Shown: positions 51,369 through 61,700, numbered from the stretch's first letter. The stretch is 64,000 nucleotides of DNA from Nostoc sp. ATCC 43529 (GCA_003326205.1 LWTK01000055.1:1-64000); one strand, 5' to 3'. The notes: generated by a model from the sequence alone, not told the origin. A program made the numbers and translations.

Positions 51369-53633
51369 CTAAATTTCTACTTCTACTAAACTTTCCACGC
51401 TTTCTTCTACAAAACTGGGAACTTTGACTTCTTGTTCAACTCCCAAGTCAAAGTCATACGACTCATTACGCCATTGTAGGCGAAACTTCAAACGCGTCCA
51501 GTGAGATGGAAGGTTGGGACAAGCCACTGGGCCAAATTGAGTCATGCGGATACCACCAAAGCCAAAGACTACTGCTTGCCAAACTCCTCCAGCACTGGCG
51601 GCGTGAATTCCTTCGCCTGCATTGAGCCGCACATCTTCTAAGTCTACCAAGGCCGATCGCATGAAATGTGTGTAAGCTTCGGTTGGTTGATTCAAGTCGC
51701 AGGCTAAGACGGCGTGAATGGCTGGGCCGAGTGATGAACCGTAGGTGTGGTCTGTGCGTTGGTTGTAATAGTCCCAGTTAGCGGCGAGGGTGTTATAGTC
51801 ATAACGCTCCCGCATCAAATACAAAAGCATCAACACATCAGGCTGCTTGAGAATCTGCTTTTGGCTTGTGGCTTCAATTCCCAATAGACCTTGCAGAGAT
51901 TTGGTACGCGGTTCGTAATCAGCAAAGTTAATATCTTCTAATTGGAAAAACCCTTCAAACTGTTCAATTAAACCTGTTTTGGCATCTTGATTCACGAATA
52001 AATGCTCTGTAATTTCTGCCCAATGGTGCAGACGTTCTGTAGTTAAGTTGAGTTTTTGCGCTAATTGGGCTGAGGTTTCGGGGTATGCTTGCTTGAGCCA
52101 GTCCCACAGCGCCAAGGCTGATTGTAAGTGCCAGTCTACCATGAGATTGGTGAAGGCATTATTATCAACGCGATCGTGATTTTCGTCAGGGCCAATTACA
52201 TCCAGGATGTCATAGCTGTGGCGCTCTTGGTTCCACTGCACGCGGCTTTCCCAGAAAACCGCTGTATCCAGGATAATTTCGGCGCCATAATCCCGTATCC
52301 ATTCATCATCGTTGGTGGTGTGCCAGTAGTGTAATACTGCATAGGCGATATCTGCGGTGATATGCACTTCGATGTCACCGCACCAAATACGGACTAATTC
52401 GCCGGTGGGAGTTGGCACCCAGCGCGGGGTGACTTCATCGCCGGTAGCAGCACTTTCCCAAGCAAACATCGCTCCTTGATAACCTGCTTCTTGGGCTTTG
52501 CGTCTAGCTCCTGGTAAAGTGTGATAGCGGTAGGTGAGCAAGTTCCGGGCTAAAGCTGGCTGGGTATAGGTGAGGAAGGGAAGCATGAAAATTTCCGTAT
52601 CCCAAAAGATGTGTCCGCTATAGGCAAAACCTGAGAGGCTTTTGGGAGGAATGCTTACTCGGTCATCGTTACGGGGTGTGACGGCTAGTAATTGGAAGAG
52701 ATTATAACGGACACTTAATTGAGCTTGGCGATCGCCTTCAATAATAATGTCACTGTCTTGCCACACTTGCTCCCATGCAGCAATGTGAGCAGCTAACAAA
52801 GTACCATACCTCGGTTCATTACCTAGCCTTTCTATGGCTGCGGCTATGGGGAGTTCTGTTTCCCGTGAAGTAAACACAGTAACAATCTTTTCCACTGTCA
52901 CCGTTTTTCCTGGATAAAACTCAAAGGAGGTTGCCAAAGTCGGACACTCCCCATTTTTTACGCCCACAGGTGTAGTGTCGTCTTCTTCTACCACTAACTT
53001 AGCCGCCATCCCCAGTTGAATAGCTGAGTGCAGAGTTTGACTGTTCAGCCAGATAATTCTATCTACGCCACTTTGGTTTATCGTTCGCCAATGTCTAACA
53101 CCTTGGGTATGTGGTTCGGCATCAAACCCGGCTTCCACGGTAACTTCACCCTCAAAGTCTACGGATGTGATTTGAGTCCGAATTGCTAAAACATGTCGAT
53201 CTGCTAAACTAACAAACCGCTGAAAGTGAAAATCTAAAGTATGACCACTAGGACTACGCCAGCGCACATCACGGCTAACTAAACCCAAACGCAAATCAAG
53301 CCGACGCTCATAGTTGAGAATTTCGCCACTATCCATACTAAAGCTTTCGCCTGCTACAGTAACTGTCAATGGCAGCCAGTTAGGACAGTTCACAAGTTCA
53401 GTATGAGCAATTTTCACATCATCATAAACACCATGAATGAGCGTGGCACAAGAATCTTGAGAATACCCTTCCTCGAAACTACCTCGCACTCCTAAATAAC
53501 CGTTAGCAAGGGTAAAAACAGTTTCTTTGTGATGCAACCGTGTCGGATCGAATTCCGTTTCAATAACGTTCCAATCAGTAGTATCAATCAATTGCTGATT
53601 TTCTTGAGAATTGTGAGTGGATACGTTGAGCAT
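51369..53633 (-). CDS. Glycoside hydrolase family 65 phosphorylase
   Basis: A 754-residue GH65 protein, the family of maltose, trehalose and kojibiose phosphorylases. N-terminal beta-sandwich (ETVFTLANGYLGVRGSFEEG), (alpha/alpha)6 catalytic barrel with FAYSGHIFWDTEIFMLPF, the general acid Glu in VIGPDENHDRVDNNA (about residue 484), and the phosphate-side AGEGIHAASAGGVWQAVVFG. Such enzymes split an alpha-glucosyl disaccharide with phosphate to beta-glucose-1-phosphate and glucose. The usual beta-phosphoglucomutase neighbour is absent here. Exact disaccharide cannot be told. Confidence 0.9.
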   Translation of the reverse strand: MLNVSTHNSQENQQLIDTTDWNVIETEFDPTRLHHKETVFTLANGYLGVRGSFEEGYSQDSCATLIHGVYDDVKIAHTELVNCPNWLPLTVTVAGESFSMDSGEILNYERRLDLRLGLVSRDVRWRSPSGHTLDFHFQRFVSLADRHVLAIRTQITSVDFEGEVTVEAGFDAEPHTQGVRHWRTINQSGVDRIIWLNSQTLHSAIQLGMAAKLVVEEDDTTPVGVKNGECPTLATSFEFYPGKTVTVEKIVTVFTSRETELPIAAAIERLGNEPRYGTLLAAHIAAWEQVWQDSDIIIEGDRQAQLSVRYNLFQLLAVTPRNDDRVSIPPKSLSGFAYSGHIFWDTEIFMLPFLTYTQPALARNLLTYRYHTLPGARRKAQEAGYQGAMFAWESAATGDEVTPRWVPTPTGELVRIWCGDIEVHITADIAYAVLHYWHTTNDDEWIRDYGAEIILDTAVFWESRVQWNQERHSYDILDVIGPDENHDRVDNNAFTNLMVDWHLQSALALWDWLKQAYPETSAQLAQKLNLTTERLHHWAEITEHLFVNQDAKTGLIEQFEGFFQLEDINFADYEPRTKSLQGLLGIEATSQKQILKQPDVLMLLYLMRERYDYNTLAANWDYYNQRTDHTYGSSLGPAIHAVLACDLNQPTEAYTHFMRSALVDLEDVRLNAGEGIHAASAGGVWQAVVFGFGGIRMTQFGPVACPNLPSHWTRLKFRLQWRNESYDFDLGVEQEVKVPSFVEESVESLVEVEI

Positions 53634-54407
53634 GAGTAATAAAACCTATATCTTGGGACTAGCTGTGGACGGAATGAAAAACACGTAGCAGTAATATGGG
53701 AATCGGATTTAATTTCTGAATCGCTCCTAGAAAGAGGGAACGAGCAACAGGTAAAAAGGAATAATGGCGTACTAAGTTTTGTTCAAAAATCAAGCATGAG
53801 TTCCATATCAAATGATTCATTCCTTGTCTTTAGCCTTTACACTGGGAATATAGGCTAAAGACAAAGAAGGCATATTCTTAACAACATTAACGTTTCATAT
53901 TTCATCTGTCTACAGTTAGATTTCCTTGATAATGCAAGTTACAACTGATAAATCTCCATCAGATACAAATCCCTACAGTTTTTCTCCAATTTCTTGCATC
54001 CATCGGAACTGAGGTTTAAAAGTGTATCTTGCACTCACCCTTTGTGGAATAAAGAATATCTTCTAAACGTTGTCATTCAGGCTTTAAAATGCAAACGTCG
54101 AGTTTAGAACTCTAAGTGCCGAGTTCTAAACTCTAAATGTCAAGCTTTATTCTTGAAACTTTATAACTTCTTGTTGTTCTGCCAGAAGTGATATATTGGC
54201 ACTTGAGCAGAAGAGGACAAGGGAAAGGGGAGAATTGAAAGGGGATAGCAAGAAAAAACCCTTGTTCCAAATTGTACAATCCCCCATCTTGTTTACGACA
54301 CGCTCTCCGAATAGATGTGAAATAATTTAAAAGGTTTGTGTCGAGACACGTGGTGCTATACATCAGGTGTTCATATTACAAGCCCTATCTTTAGATATGG
54401 GATTGTC
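53634..54407. other. Long spacer with an inverted repeat
   Basis: No gene. A 13-bp perfect inverted repeat ttgtctttagcct (53824-53836) / aggctaaagacaa (53852-53864) lies about 200 bp upstream of the GH65 start; no T-run follows. Repeats of gagttctaaactcta type occur near 54.11 kb. Confidence 0.55.
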
Positions 54408-55061
54408 CCTTTAAACTCCATGCTGGCGATCGCCAAACCACTGCAAAATGAAGTATACGACCTTTTGAGCGAACAACAGCACCAGTCTCTAAATAATCTC
54501 TAAGATAGCGCCAAGAATCTCTTGGAATTAATCAACCACATCCTCGACTTAGCCAATATTGAATGTAACAAAATGGAACTACAACTAGCTTCGACTTCAA
54601 TTCAAGAACTATGTGACTCTTGTCTCAGCTTTGTTAAACCTCTAGCATTGCAAAAAAATATCCAGTTGAGTCTACAAGTACCTGAAGAACTCCCACCTAT
54701 CCAAGTTGATGAAGATCGCATTCGAGAAGCGTTCATCAACCTGTTAAGCAACGCTGTTAAATATACTCCAGAGGGGGGCAAAGTTTGGATTGAAATCCAA
54801 CCACACCCCACAAAGCAATATATCTTTTTCAGCATCGTAGATACTGGCATTGGTATTCCTTCTGATGACCTGTTCCAATTATTTCAGCCTTTAGCCCCAG
54901 ATGAAAGTTCATACACCCGTCGTTCTGCAAACACAGGTTTAGGATTACTAACTGTGCAAAGAATTGTAGAGTCCCACGGTGGTAGCGTCCATGCTGAAAG
55001 TCAATTAGGCAAAGGCAGTAGATTCACAATCAAGCTTCCTTGGAAGAAGATGAGGGAGTAG
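54408..55061 (+). pseudogene. Decayed sensor histidine kinase
   Basis: The frame begins just after where an H-box should be (PLNSMLAIAKPLQNEVYDLL, lacking the HELRT part), meets a TAA at 54501-54503, then continues intact: DSAKNLLELINHILDLANIE, N-box INLLSNAVKYTPEGG, G1 VDTGIGIPSDDL, G2-like TGLGLLTVQRIVESHGGSV. The ATPase domain could still be made from TTG 54522, but the phospho-accepting histidine and all sensory parts are gone. I call it a pseudogene. Confidence 0.78.
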
Positions 55062-55789
55062 GGAGTGCGGATTAACAATTCAAAATTCAAAATTCAAAAT
55101 TCAAAATTAAAGACAATTTCAGGAGGGGACTGTTACCCCGACTGAAACTGGGGCTACCTGTAGAGATAGGGGTCTTAAGCCCTTTTATTTACTATAAGGG
55201 ACGCGGGGAAAATTTCGGAACTCAAAAATAGGCTTGGGGAAAAATCTACGCTTGTGAGGGAGTGGGGAAGCAGAGGAGAACTTGCTAGGAGTCTTCCCTA
55301 AATCTCCGTACTTCTGATGCTTCCACACAAAGAAATCTTAATAAAGAAGCATAGTTAAGAACAAGAAGCTGAACGTAAAACCCCGATACCAGAAGACTTT
55401 TAACGCTGTTGCCTGTTGCCTATTGCCTTTTCCCTACCATAAGTGATTATCCGTATTTCATCCGAGTCAACGGGCTTTGATGCAAAGATGCACAGAGATT
55501 TTAATAAGTGATTATCCGGAGTTAATATCAATTCGGGTTGAATAATTACAGTATTTGTCGATATTTACGTATTAAGAAGAGTTTGCTAAATTCTATATTT
55601 AAATATTTCCCAGTGGTCGAGCTTGCAAAGCTTAAAATAGGATTAAAAAAAAATTCCGTATTTGCACTGGTTTTATTTTCCATATTAAATCCGATTATTT
55701 CTAATATAAAAAAATAGTAAAGAAATTGGGTTTATATGTAGAACTTAGACTAAAACTTCCCTTAAATCAAAACTAAAGAAATACAGAGT
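55062..55789. other. Spacer upstream of histidine decarboxylase
   Basis: Starts with an attcaaaa repeat (55078-55108). Around 55128-55195 there is a G/C-rich stretch with ggggtcttaagccc. Two copies of aagtgattatccg (near 55440 and 55507) follow, then an AT-rich promoter-like region. No gene. Confidence 0.5.
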
Positions 55790-56938
55790 ATGTCAGATAG
55801 AGTTACTAAAAAGTTGGGAAATTTTTTGCAAGAAATAGAACAGCGATCGCACTTTCACGCAGGTTATCCATACAATTTAACTTGCGATTACAGTGAAATA
55901 GTTAAATCTTTTAATTACATGTTAAATAATGCTGGAGATCCTTATGTGGAGCCAGATTTTGGTCTACACTCTCGTCAATTTGAACAAGAAGTATTATCTT
56001 TTTTTGCCCAACTTTATAAGATTCCCGAACATAAATTTTGGGGTTATGTGACTGCTGGGGGAACTGAAGGCAATTTATATGGAATGTTTTTAGCAAGAGA
56101 AATTTATCCCAATGGAATTCTTTATTCATCACAAGACTCTCATTACTCAATTCCTAAAGCAGCTAGATTATTTCGCATCAAACATCAAGTTGTGGATTCG
56201 CAAATTAATGGTGAAATGGATTATGACCATTTTGCAGAACTAATTAGCCAAAATCGTGACTATCCAGCGATAATAAATTTAAATATTGGCACTACTGTTA
56301 AAGGTGCGATCGATAATCTAGACAAAGTTATCGAAATTTTAGAGCGTTATCAAATTAAAAATTACTACATTCATTGTGATGCCGCCCTTTCAGGATTAAT
56401 ATTACCCTTTTTAGATGGCGCTCCTCAAATTAACTTTCAAAAACCCATAGATAGCGTAGCTATTTCTGCTAAATTCATGGGTTCCCCATTGCCTTGTGGC
56501 GTCGTCTTAACGAAGAAGAAATGGGTAGAAAGAGTGGAAACAATGATTGAATATATTGGTTCCAAAGATACAACTATTCTCGGTTCTAGAAACGGCCATG
56601 CTCCTCTAATTCTCTGGTATGCGCTGCAAAGCAGAGGTTATAACGGCTTAGCCAGAGAAGCAAAGACCTGTATTCGGAATGCTCAATATCTTTTTCAACA
56701 ACTTCAATTGAGAGAATATCCATGTATGCTCAATAATTTCTCGACTACTGTGGTGTTTAAAAAACCTTCTCAAAGGTTAATTAAAAAATGGCAGTTAGCA
56801 AGTTTTGAAAATTGGGTACACATTGTAGTCATGCAAAATATCGATAGAGAAAAAATCGATACTTTCCTTGATGAACTTGTTTTAGAACAAAGGTTGTTTG
56901 AGCAAGTAAAATATTTACAACTACAGGCAGTAAGCTAA
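55790..56938 (+). CDS. hdc: PLP-dependent histidine decarboxylase
   Basis: A 382-residue group II PLP decarboxylase very like the Morganella-type histidine decarboxylase, which turns histidine into histamine. Matches: WGYVTAGGTEGNLYGMFLAR, ILYSSQDSHYSIPKAARL, NLNIGTTVKGAIDNLDKV, HCDAALSGLILPF, and SAKFMGSPLPCGVV with the PLP lysine near residue 228, then GSRNGHAPLILWYAL. A related substrate (another amino acid) cannot be ruled out. Its 3' end faces the APC-PAS-GGDEF-EAL gene (123 bp apart). Confidence 0.85.
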   Translation: MSDRVTKKLGNFLQEIEQRSHFHAGYPYNLTCDYSEIVKSFNYMLNNAGDPYVEPDFGLHSRQFEQEVLSFFAQLYKIPEHKFWGYVTAGGTEGNLYGMFLAREIYPNGILYSSQDSHYSIPKAARLFRIKHQVVDSQINGEMDYDHFAELISQNRDYPAIINLNIGTTVKGAIDNLDKVIEILERYQIKNYYIHCDAALSGLILPFLDGAPQINFQKPIDSVAISAKFMGSPLPCGVVLTKKKWVERVETMIEYIGSKDTTILGSRNGHAPLILWYALQSRGYNGLAREAKTCIRNAQYLFQQLQLREYPCMLNNFSTTVVFKKPSQRLIKKWQLASFENWVHIVVMQNIDREKIDTFLDELVLEQRLFEQVKYLQLQAVS

Positions 56939-56978
56939 ATTATTATTGGGCATGGGGCATGGGGAGATGAGGAGAAAT

Positions 56979-57060
56979 AACAAATGACTAATAACCAATG
57001 ACTAATAACCAATGACAAATGACAAATGACTAATGACTAATGACAAATGACTAATGACAA
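56979..57060. repeat. (aaatgactaatgac)n STRR tract
   Basis: Heptamer repeats taatgac, caatgac and aaatgac between the two convergent genes; about eleven units. Confidence 0.88.
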
Positions 57061-57061
57061 T

Positions 57062-60000
57062 TTAGTTCCTGAAAAAGTCTTTGTAACAAAAGTTAGCTGC
57101 AAGTAATCTTTCGACTTCTGCACTTTGCATAGGTGGTAAGAAGAAATATCCTTGTCCATAATCACATTGCAATGCCTTAAGTTGTGCTAACTGCTCTACA
57201 GTTTCTATTCCTTCTGCTGTTACAGACATATTCAAATTATGAGCTAACGTAACAATCGCTCGCACAATTTCTAAATTTTCTCCTCGACTACCTATATTGT
57301 TGACAAAAGAACGGTCAATTTTAATAGTTTTTATTGGTAGCCGATGCAGATAATTCAAAGACGAATAGCCAGTACCAAAATCATCCATATGTAACTCCAC
57401 ATTCAGCGCAGTTAACTCAGAAAGCACGGTATTAGCTAATTCAAAATTATCCATCAACAAACTTTCAGTAATTTCTAATTTCAAACTACATGGCTCTAGT
57501 CCAGTTTGCTGTAAAGTCTGTTTAACTTGTTTAAAGAGATCAGCTTGGGTAACCTGTTTACCAGAAAAATTGACGCTAATTGTCAAGTTTAATGAACTAG
57601 GAAATTGTTGATGCCATGTATGCATTTGTTGGCACGCTTGGTAAAGTACCCATTGCCCGATACTAACAATCATTCCAGTTTCTTCCGCCAAGGGAATAAA
57701 ATCTTGAGGAGAAATAATTCCTCTTTCTGGATGATGCCAGCGTATCAATGCTTCAAATCCAATAATTTTGCCAGTTATCAGTGAAACAATTGGCTGGTAG
57801 TAAAGATGAAATTCCTCTTGCTTGAGTAGGAGTGCATGTCGCAGAGCAGTTTCTAATTCTAAAAGCAAAGATGCACTCTCGTGCATTTTTTGGTCAAACA
57901 CCTCGTAACGTGCTTTACCAAGCGCTTTAGCAGAGTACATTGCCACATCGGCATCGCGGATAATCTGGGCTGCTTGCTGATAATCTGCTTTACTCAAAGC
58001 AATACCGATACTAGCATTAGTAAATACCCTATGCTCATTTAATTGAAATGGCAAAGCTAGTACCTTTTTAATGCGTTCAGCTATTTGTGTAGCCGTGTCA
58101 ACATCATCAATTTCCTCAATTAAGATTGTGAACTCATCTCCACCAAAACGGGCAACTATATCTCCAGTTCGGACAACTGATTTGAGACGATGGGAAATTG
58201 CAATCAAAAGTTGGTTTCCTAGTAGATGCCCCAAGCTATCATTCACAACTTTAAAGCGGTCTAAGTCCAAGAATAGTACAGCGAATAAATAATTTTTATC
58301 CTGTTTAACACGTTCTATTGACTGTTGCACTCGCTCGATAAATAAACGTTGATTGGGTAATCCAGTTAGCCCATCATGAAGGCTATTGTGTAGTAATTGT
58401 TCTTGTGCTTCTTGACGTTTGATAATGTCTTGTTGGAGTTGTTGATTAACTCGAATCAGTTCAACGGTGCGTTCTAAAACTAGTTGCTCAAGCTGGCAAC
58501 GGTATTGGACTAATTCTTCCTCTGCTAGTTTACGTTTAGTGATGTCACGTACAATCACAACATACTCTCGTAGTTGGGGATTAAAGGGCCGTGAAACAGT
58601 CGATTCAACAATTCGTAGACCTTGGTTAATTTTTAAAGTTTGCTCGCTCCTAATAGACCATTGGTCAGGTTTGCCGTGATAACACATTAAGATCTGATTC
58701 AAATTTTGCCCAAGCAATTGCTGAATACTCAATTCAAATAATTCTTCAGCAGCTGCATTTGTTTGACAAATAATACCGTTTTCATCTAAGACCAAAACAG
58801 TATCTGGAACTGTATCGAGAGTAGTAATAAATAAGTTTTTTGCTTGTTTGCGTGCCTCATCAATAGCAACAATTTGTGGTAGAGTTGTCCAACAGGCGAT
58901 CGCCACTCCTGCAAAGGAAAGCGTTACTAATAAAATCGCTAATAAAGAGTTATGGCTATGATTACTAACTTTGCCTAATAAATCCCGAATAAACCAACTA
59001 CTTGTAGCAGTAATACAAATTAATGATACTAAGACAATTACCTGTAATACAACAAAGTCTGGATTGTGTTTACTAGACTTTGCATCATAACGGTCTACCC
59101 AAAATTTGGGATACAATGCCGCAAAACTTAGGCGACGTAGCACTGTATCTCCTAACATCAAAAAAATCGGTAATAATAATCCCACTAAAAAATCTCTCCA
59201 ATTCCAAGCTAAACCTCCCACTATTAGAACTATCGCTTCTATAAAGAAAAAGCCAAGTGACCACCAAGGCCATAACACCTCAGGTTGACCTCGACGCAAC
59301 CATAATCCTAAATGTAGTCCCATAATCGACAATAGATAACAAGTACCTGCCACCGTCACTAATTGAGATACATTTCCTAAATTCAAACAAAGCATACTGA
59401 GGAGAAAGGCAACTAAAATCGCAGGGCCAAGAACACCTTGACGAGAAACTACTGAAAATATCTCTGAAACCTCTCCGTCTAAGGCAAGTTGATATAATAC
59501 GCGAGGAGAATTAGAAACTGCCGTAGCAGAACTTAAAAGGCAAGATACAGTAATTAAAAGTGTTACTAAAAAAGAAGCGTATTGCCCCCAAAAAGGTACA
59601 GAAGCTGCTAGTAAATTTAAAAAAGCATCGTCGCCTATTGTTTGATTTGGAGCCGAATACATTAAGACCCAAGAACTGCCTAAAAATACCGGAGGAATTA
59701 AGCAAGCAGCCACCGTTAAAAACTTCAAAGTTTTATCTGGATTGTGGCTATCAGCAACAAAAGAAGAAGTAGTTTCACAAGCATAAATTGAATAGCTGCC
59801 CAGGAAAAACCACTTCGCCCATTCTTGAAAGCTCAAACTATCTATACTAATTGCAGGCAAGTTAAAACTAGTACTTGAGAAGGTTAACCATACTACACCT
59901 TGAATGCAAAATAAAAATAGTAATAAAATCGCTGGGAACACAAAAAATAAGTGCAGCAGCGCTAAAGCACGACTACCACTGAATGCCACAATAAAAGGAA

Positions 60001-60448
60001 TTACTGTAAATACAACTTTTAAAAAAGTTTCTGGACAAACAATATCTAATGTTTGAAAATTGACTTTAATTAGGTTTGTCAAAATAATTGCGTAGAGTGC
60101 TGGTGCTGCTGCCCAACTAAAAAAGTATCCTAAAGCTGCGTAACGACCTAAGTGAGGAAAGTTTTTTAATAATTTTGTGGTATAGTTCGGCGTTCCTCCA
60201 GCCACATCTGACCAATGTCTTCCTAAACTTTGTACCTGCAAATTAAGTAAAAAGGAGACAATGGTGCCAAACAACCAAACTAAGATAGCTTTAGACCCTA
60301 ATGCTGCATGAATAATCGGGGCAGTACCAATCCATCCAACATGACCCGTCAACCCAAAACCCCAGGTTTCCAGATAACTCAGAGTACGCGGTAAACGGAT
60401 TCGCAAGGGCTGATTTTTCTCTGGCTGTAGAGAATCGCTACTAGTCAT
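57062..60448 (-). CDS. APC-permease-like / PAS / GGDEF / EAL fusion
   Basis: An 1128-residue membrane protein. Residues about 20-530: 12 or more membrane helices of amino acid-polyamine-organocation permease type (WGFGLTGHVGWIGTAPIIHA, SYSIYACETTSSFVADSHNP, SSATAVSNSPRVLYQLALDG). About 540-650: PAS domain (TVPDTVLVLDENGIICQTNA). About 700-860: GGDEF with intact RFGGDEF and an RTGD inhibitory site five residues before. About 875-1120: EAL with GFEALIRWHHP, EITESLLM, DDFGTGYSSL and AEGIET. Both c-di-GMP synthesis and breakdown look possible. It may sense a transported amino acid or amine; its neighbour makes histamine. Confidence 0.9.
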   Translation of the reverse strand: MTSSDSLQPEKNQPLRIRLPRTLSYLETWGFGLTGHVGWIGTAPIIHAALGSKAILVWLFGTIVSFLLNLQVQSLGRHWSDVAGGTPNYTTKLLKNFPHLGRYAALGYFFSWAAAPALYAIILTNLIKVNFQTLDIVCPETFLKVVFTVIPFIVAFSGSRALALLHLFFVFPAILLLFLFCIQGVVWLTFSSTSFNLPAISIDSLSFQEWAKWFFLGSYSIYACETTSSFVADSHNPDKTLKFLTVAACLIPPVFLGSSWVLMYSAPNQTIGDDAFLNLLAASVPFWGQYASFLVTLLITVSCLLSSATAVSNSPRVLYQLALDGEVSEIFSVVSRQGVLGPAILVAFLLSMLCLNLGNVSQLVTVAGTCYLLSIMGLHLGLWLRRGQPEVLWPWWSLGFFFIEAIVLIVGGLAWNWRDFLVGLLLPIFLMLGDTVLRRLSFAALYPKFWVDRYDAKSSKHNPDFVVLQVIVLVSLICITATSSWFIRDLLGKVSNHSHNSLLAILLVTLSFAGVAIACWTTLPQIVAIDEARKQAKNLFITTLDTVPDTVLVLDENGIICQTNAAAEELFELSIQQLLGQNLNQILMCYHGKPDQWSIRSEQTLKINQGLRIVESTVSRPFNPQLREYVVIVRDITKRKLAEEELVQYRCQLEQLVLERTVELIRVNQQLQQDIIKRQEAQEQLLHNSLHDGLTGLPNQRLFIERVQQSIERVKQDKNYLFAVLFLDLDRFKVVNDSLGHLLGNQLLIAISHRLKSVVRTGDIVARFGGDEFTILIEEIDDVDTATQIAERIKKVLALPFQLNEHRVFTNASIGIALSKADYQQAAQIIRDADVAMYSAKALGKARYEVFDQKMHESASLLLELETALRHALLLKQEEFHLYYQPIVSLITGKIIGFEALIRWHHPERGIISPQDFIPLAEETGMIVSIGQWVLYQACQQMHTWHQQFPSSLNLTISVNFSGKQVTQADLFKQVKQTLQQTGLEPCSLKLEITESLLMDNFELANTVLSELTALNVELHMDDFGTGYSSLNYLHRLPIKTIKIDRSFVNNIGSRGENLEIVRAIVTLAHNLNMSVTAEGIETVEQLAQLKALQCDYGQGYFFLPPMQSAEVERLLAANFCYKDFFRN

Positions 60449-60602
60449 TGTTTCTTAGCTAGATTTACTGGCCTTTTCACTCAATAACTGAATCTAGCTA
60501 TTATAGCTTCAGTATAAGTACTGGATTTCAGTAAAAACTAGCTTAATTATTAACAAGTTTTATTTTTTATATATTATTTTTCCATATAATAATCTGCAAA
60601 GA

Positions 60603-60637
60603 AAAATCCCCTAATTATTTGAAAATTAGGGGATTTT
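60603..60637 (-). terminator. Rho-independent terminator of the ParA-type gene
   Basis: A perfect 14-bp stem aaaatcccctaatt (60603-60616) / aattaggggatttt (60624-60637), 7-nt loop, T-rich on the minus strand, 27 bp after the ParA-type stop. Confidence 0.8.
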
Positions 60638-60663
60638 GTTTGTTTATCAATGATTAACTATGA

Positions 60664-61548
60664 CTACAGTTTTTGCAACAACTCCTGAGTTAATTGAGAA
60701 AATGCTTTTGAACCAGGTGATTGAGGAGCATTTAAAACAGCTGGCATAAAACTATCAACAGCCTTAGCAACATTTACATCAACTGGTATTTGTACCTTAC
60801 AAATTTTTTCAACACCGAAATCTTCAACAACACGGTGCATCACTTGTTTATAGTATCTACCAGTTAGCAGGTTAGCACTAGACATACTAAAGACAATTCC
60901 TAGCATTTTTATATTTATCTTGGTTTCATTTCCGTGACTATCTTTTAATTGGGCAATTCGTCTTTCTAGTAGTTGAATACCCACTACAGACAAGGGTTCT
61001 GGTTTAGCAGGAAGTATATAGAAATCGCTGGCGGCTAAAGCGCTACGAGTCAATAGATTATAACCGGGAGCGCAATCGAGAAGGATAAAATCATATTCTT
61101 GCCGCACAGGTTTTAAAATGTTGTTTATCAAAACTCTTTCAAAGCGATTCCAAATAGTTTCAAAGTCTTGTTCCCCTAAAGCAGTCGCTTGTTGATGCAG
61201 CATTTCTGACACAACAAATTCATCATACAAATCGATATCTCCAGGTAATAAATCCAGTCCAGGAAGATTACAAACCTGGGATTGAATGATATCTTTAATT
61301 GTCAGCTTTGCTTGTGGTTCTGGATTGATAACCTCGTCTATGAGATATCTAAATGTCTTACTTTGTTTACGACGCTTAGCAAAATCTAATGGTGACATCA
61401 GACTAAGCGTGGCGCTAATTTGGCTGTCTAAATCAAGAACAAGCACCCGCTTGCCATGATTTTTTGCTAAACAGGTAGCTAAGTTCACAGTAAGGGTGGT
61501 TTTACCAACACCACCTTTCATATTTGCAGTTGCAATTACATATCCCAT
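60664..61548 (-). CDS. ParA/Soj-type ATPase
   Basis: A 294-residue deviant-Walker ATPase: NMKGGVGKTTLTVNLATCLA, VLVLDLDSQISATLSL, and FILLDCAPGYNLLTRSAL, then ILPAKPEPLSVVGIQLLERR. These proteins segregate chromosomes, plasmids or position protein cargo by cycling on DNA or membrane. There is no parB gene next to it, so cargo positioning or an orphan role is plausible. ATG 61548, terminator after it, single-gene unit. Confidence 0.9.
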   Translation of the reverse strand: MGYVIATANMKGGVGKTTLTVNLATCLAKNHGKRVLVLDLDSQISATLSLMSPLDFAKRRKQSKTFRYLIDEVINPEPQAKLTIKDIIQSQVCNLPGLDLLPGDIDLYDEFVVSEMLHQQATALGEQDFETIWNRFERVLINNILKPVRQEYDFILLDCAPGYNLLTRSALAASDFYILPAKPEPLSVVGIQLLERRIAQLKDSHGNETKINIKMLGIVFSMSSANLLTGRYYKQVMHRVVEDFGVEKICKVQIPVDVNVAKAVDSFMPAVLNAPQSPGSKAFSQLTQELLQKL

Positions 61549-61652
61549 TGATTGAGTCCTTTGTTAACGCATTCCCATCTAGGTAGCGTACACCCCTCTG
61601 GATCTATCAAATCTTCCATTAAATTTAATATTTTGACACAAAAATACTAACT

Positions 61653-61700
61653 GTAGGTTGGGTTACCTTGGGGGATCTTGCTACGTTCCTCAACCCAACC
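61653..61700. repeat. ggttgggtt...aacccaacc inverted repeat
   Basis: A 9-bp inverted pair (61656-61664 and 61692-61700) of the type of small dispersed cyanobacterial repeats, in the spacer between the ParA-type and cytochrome genes. Confidence 0.65.
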
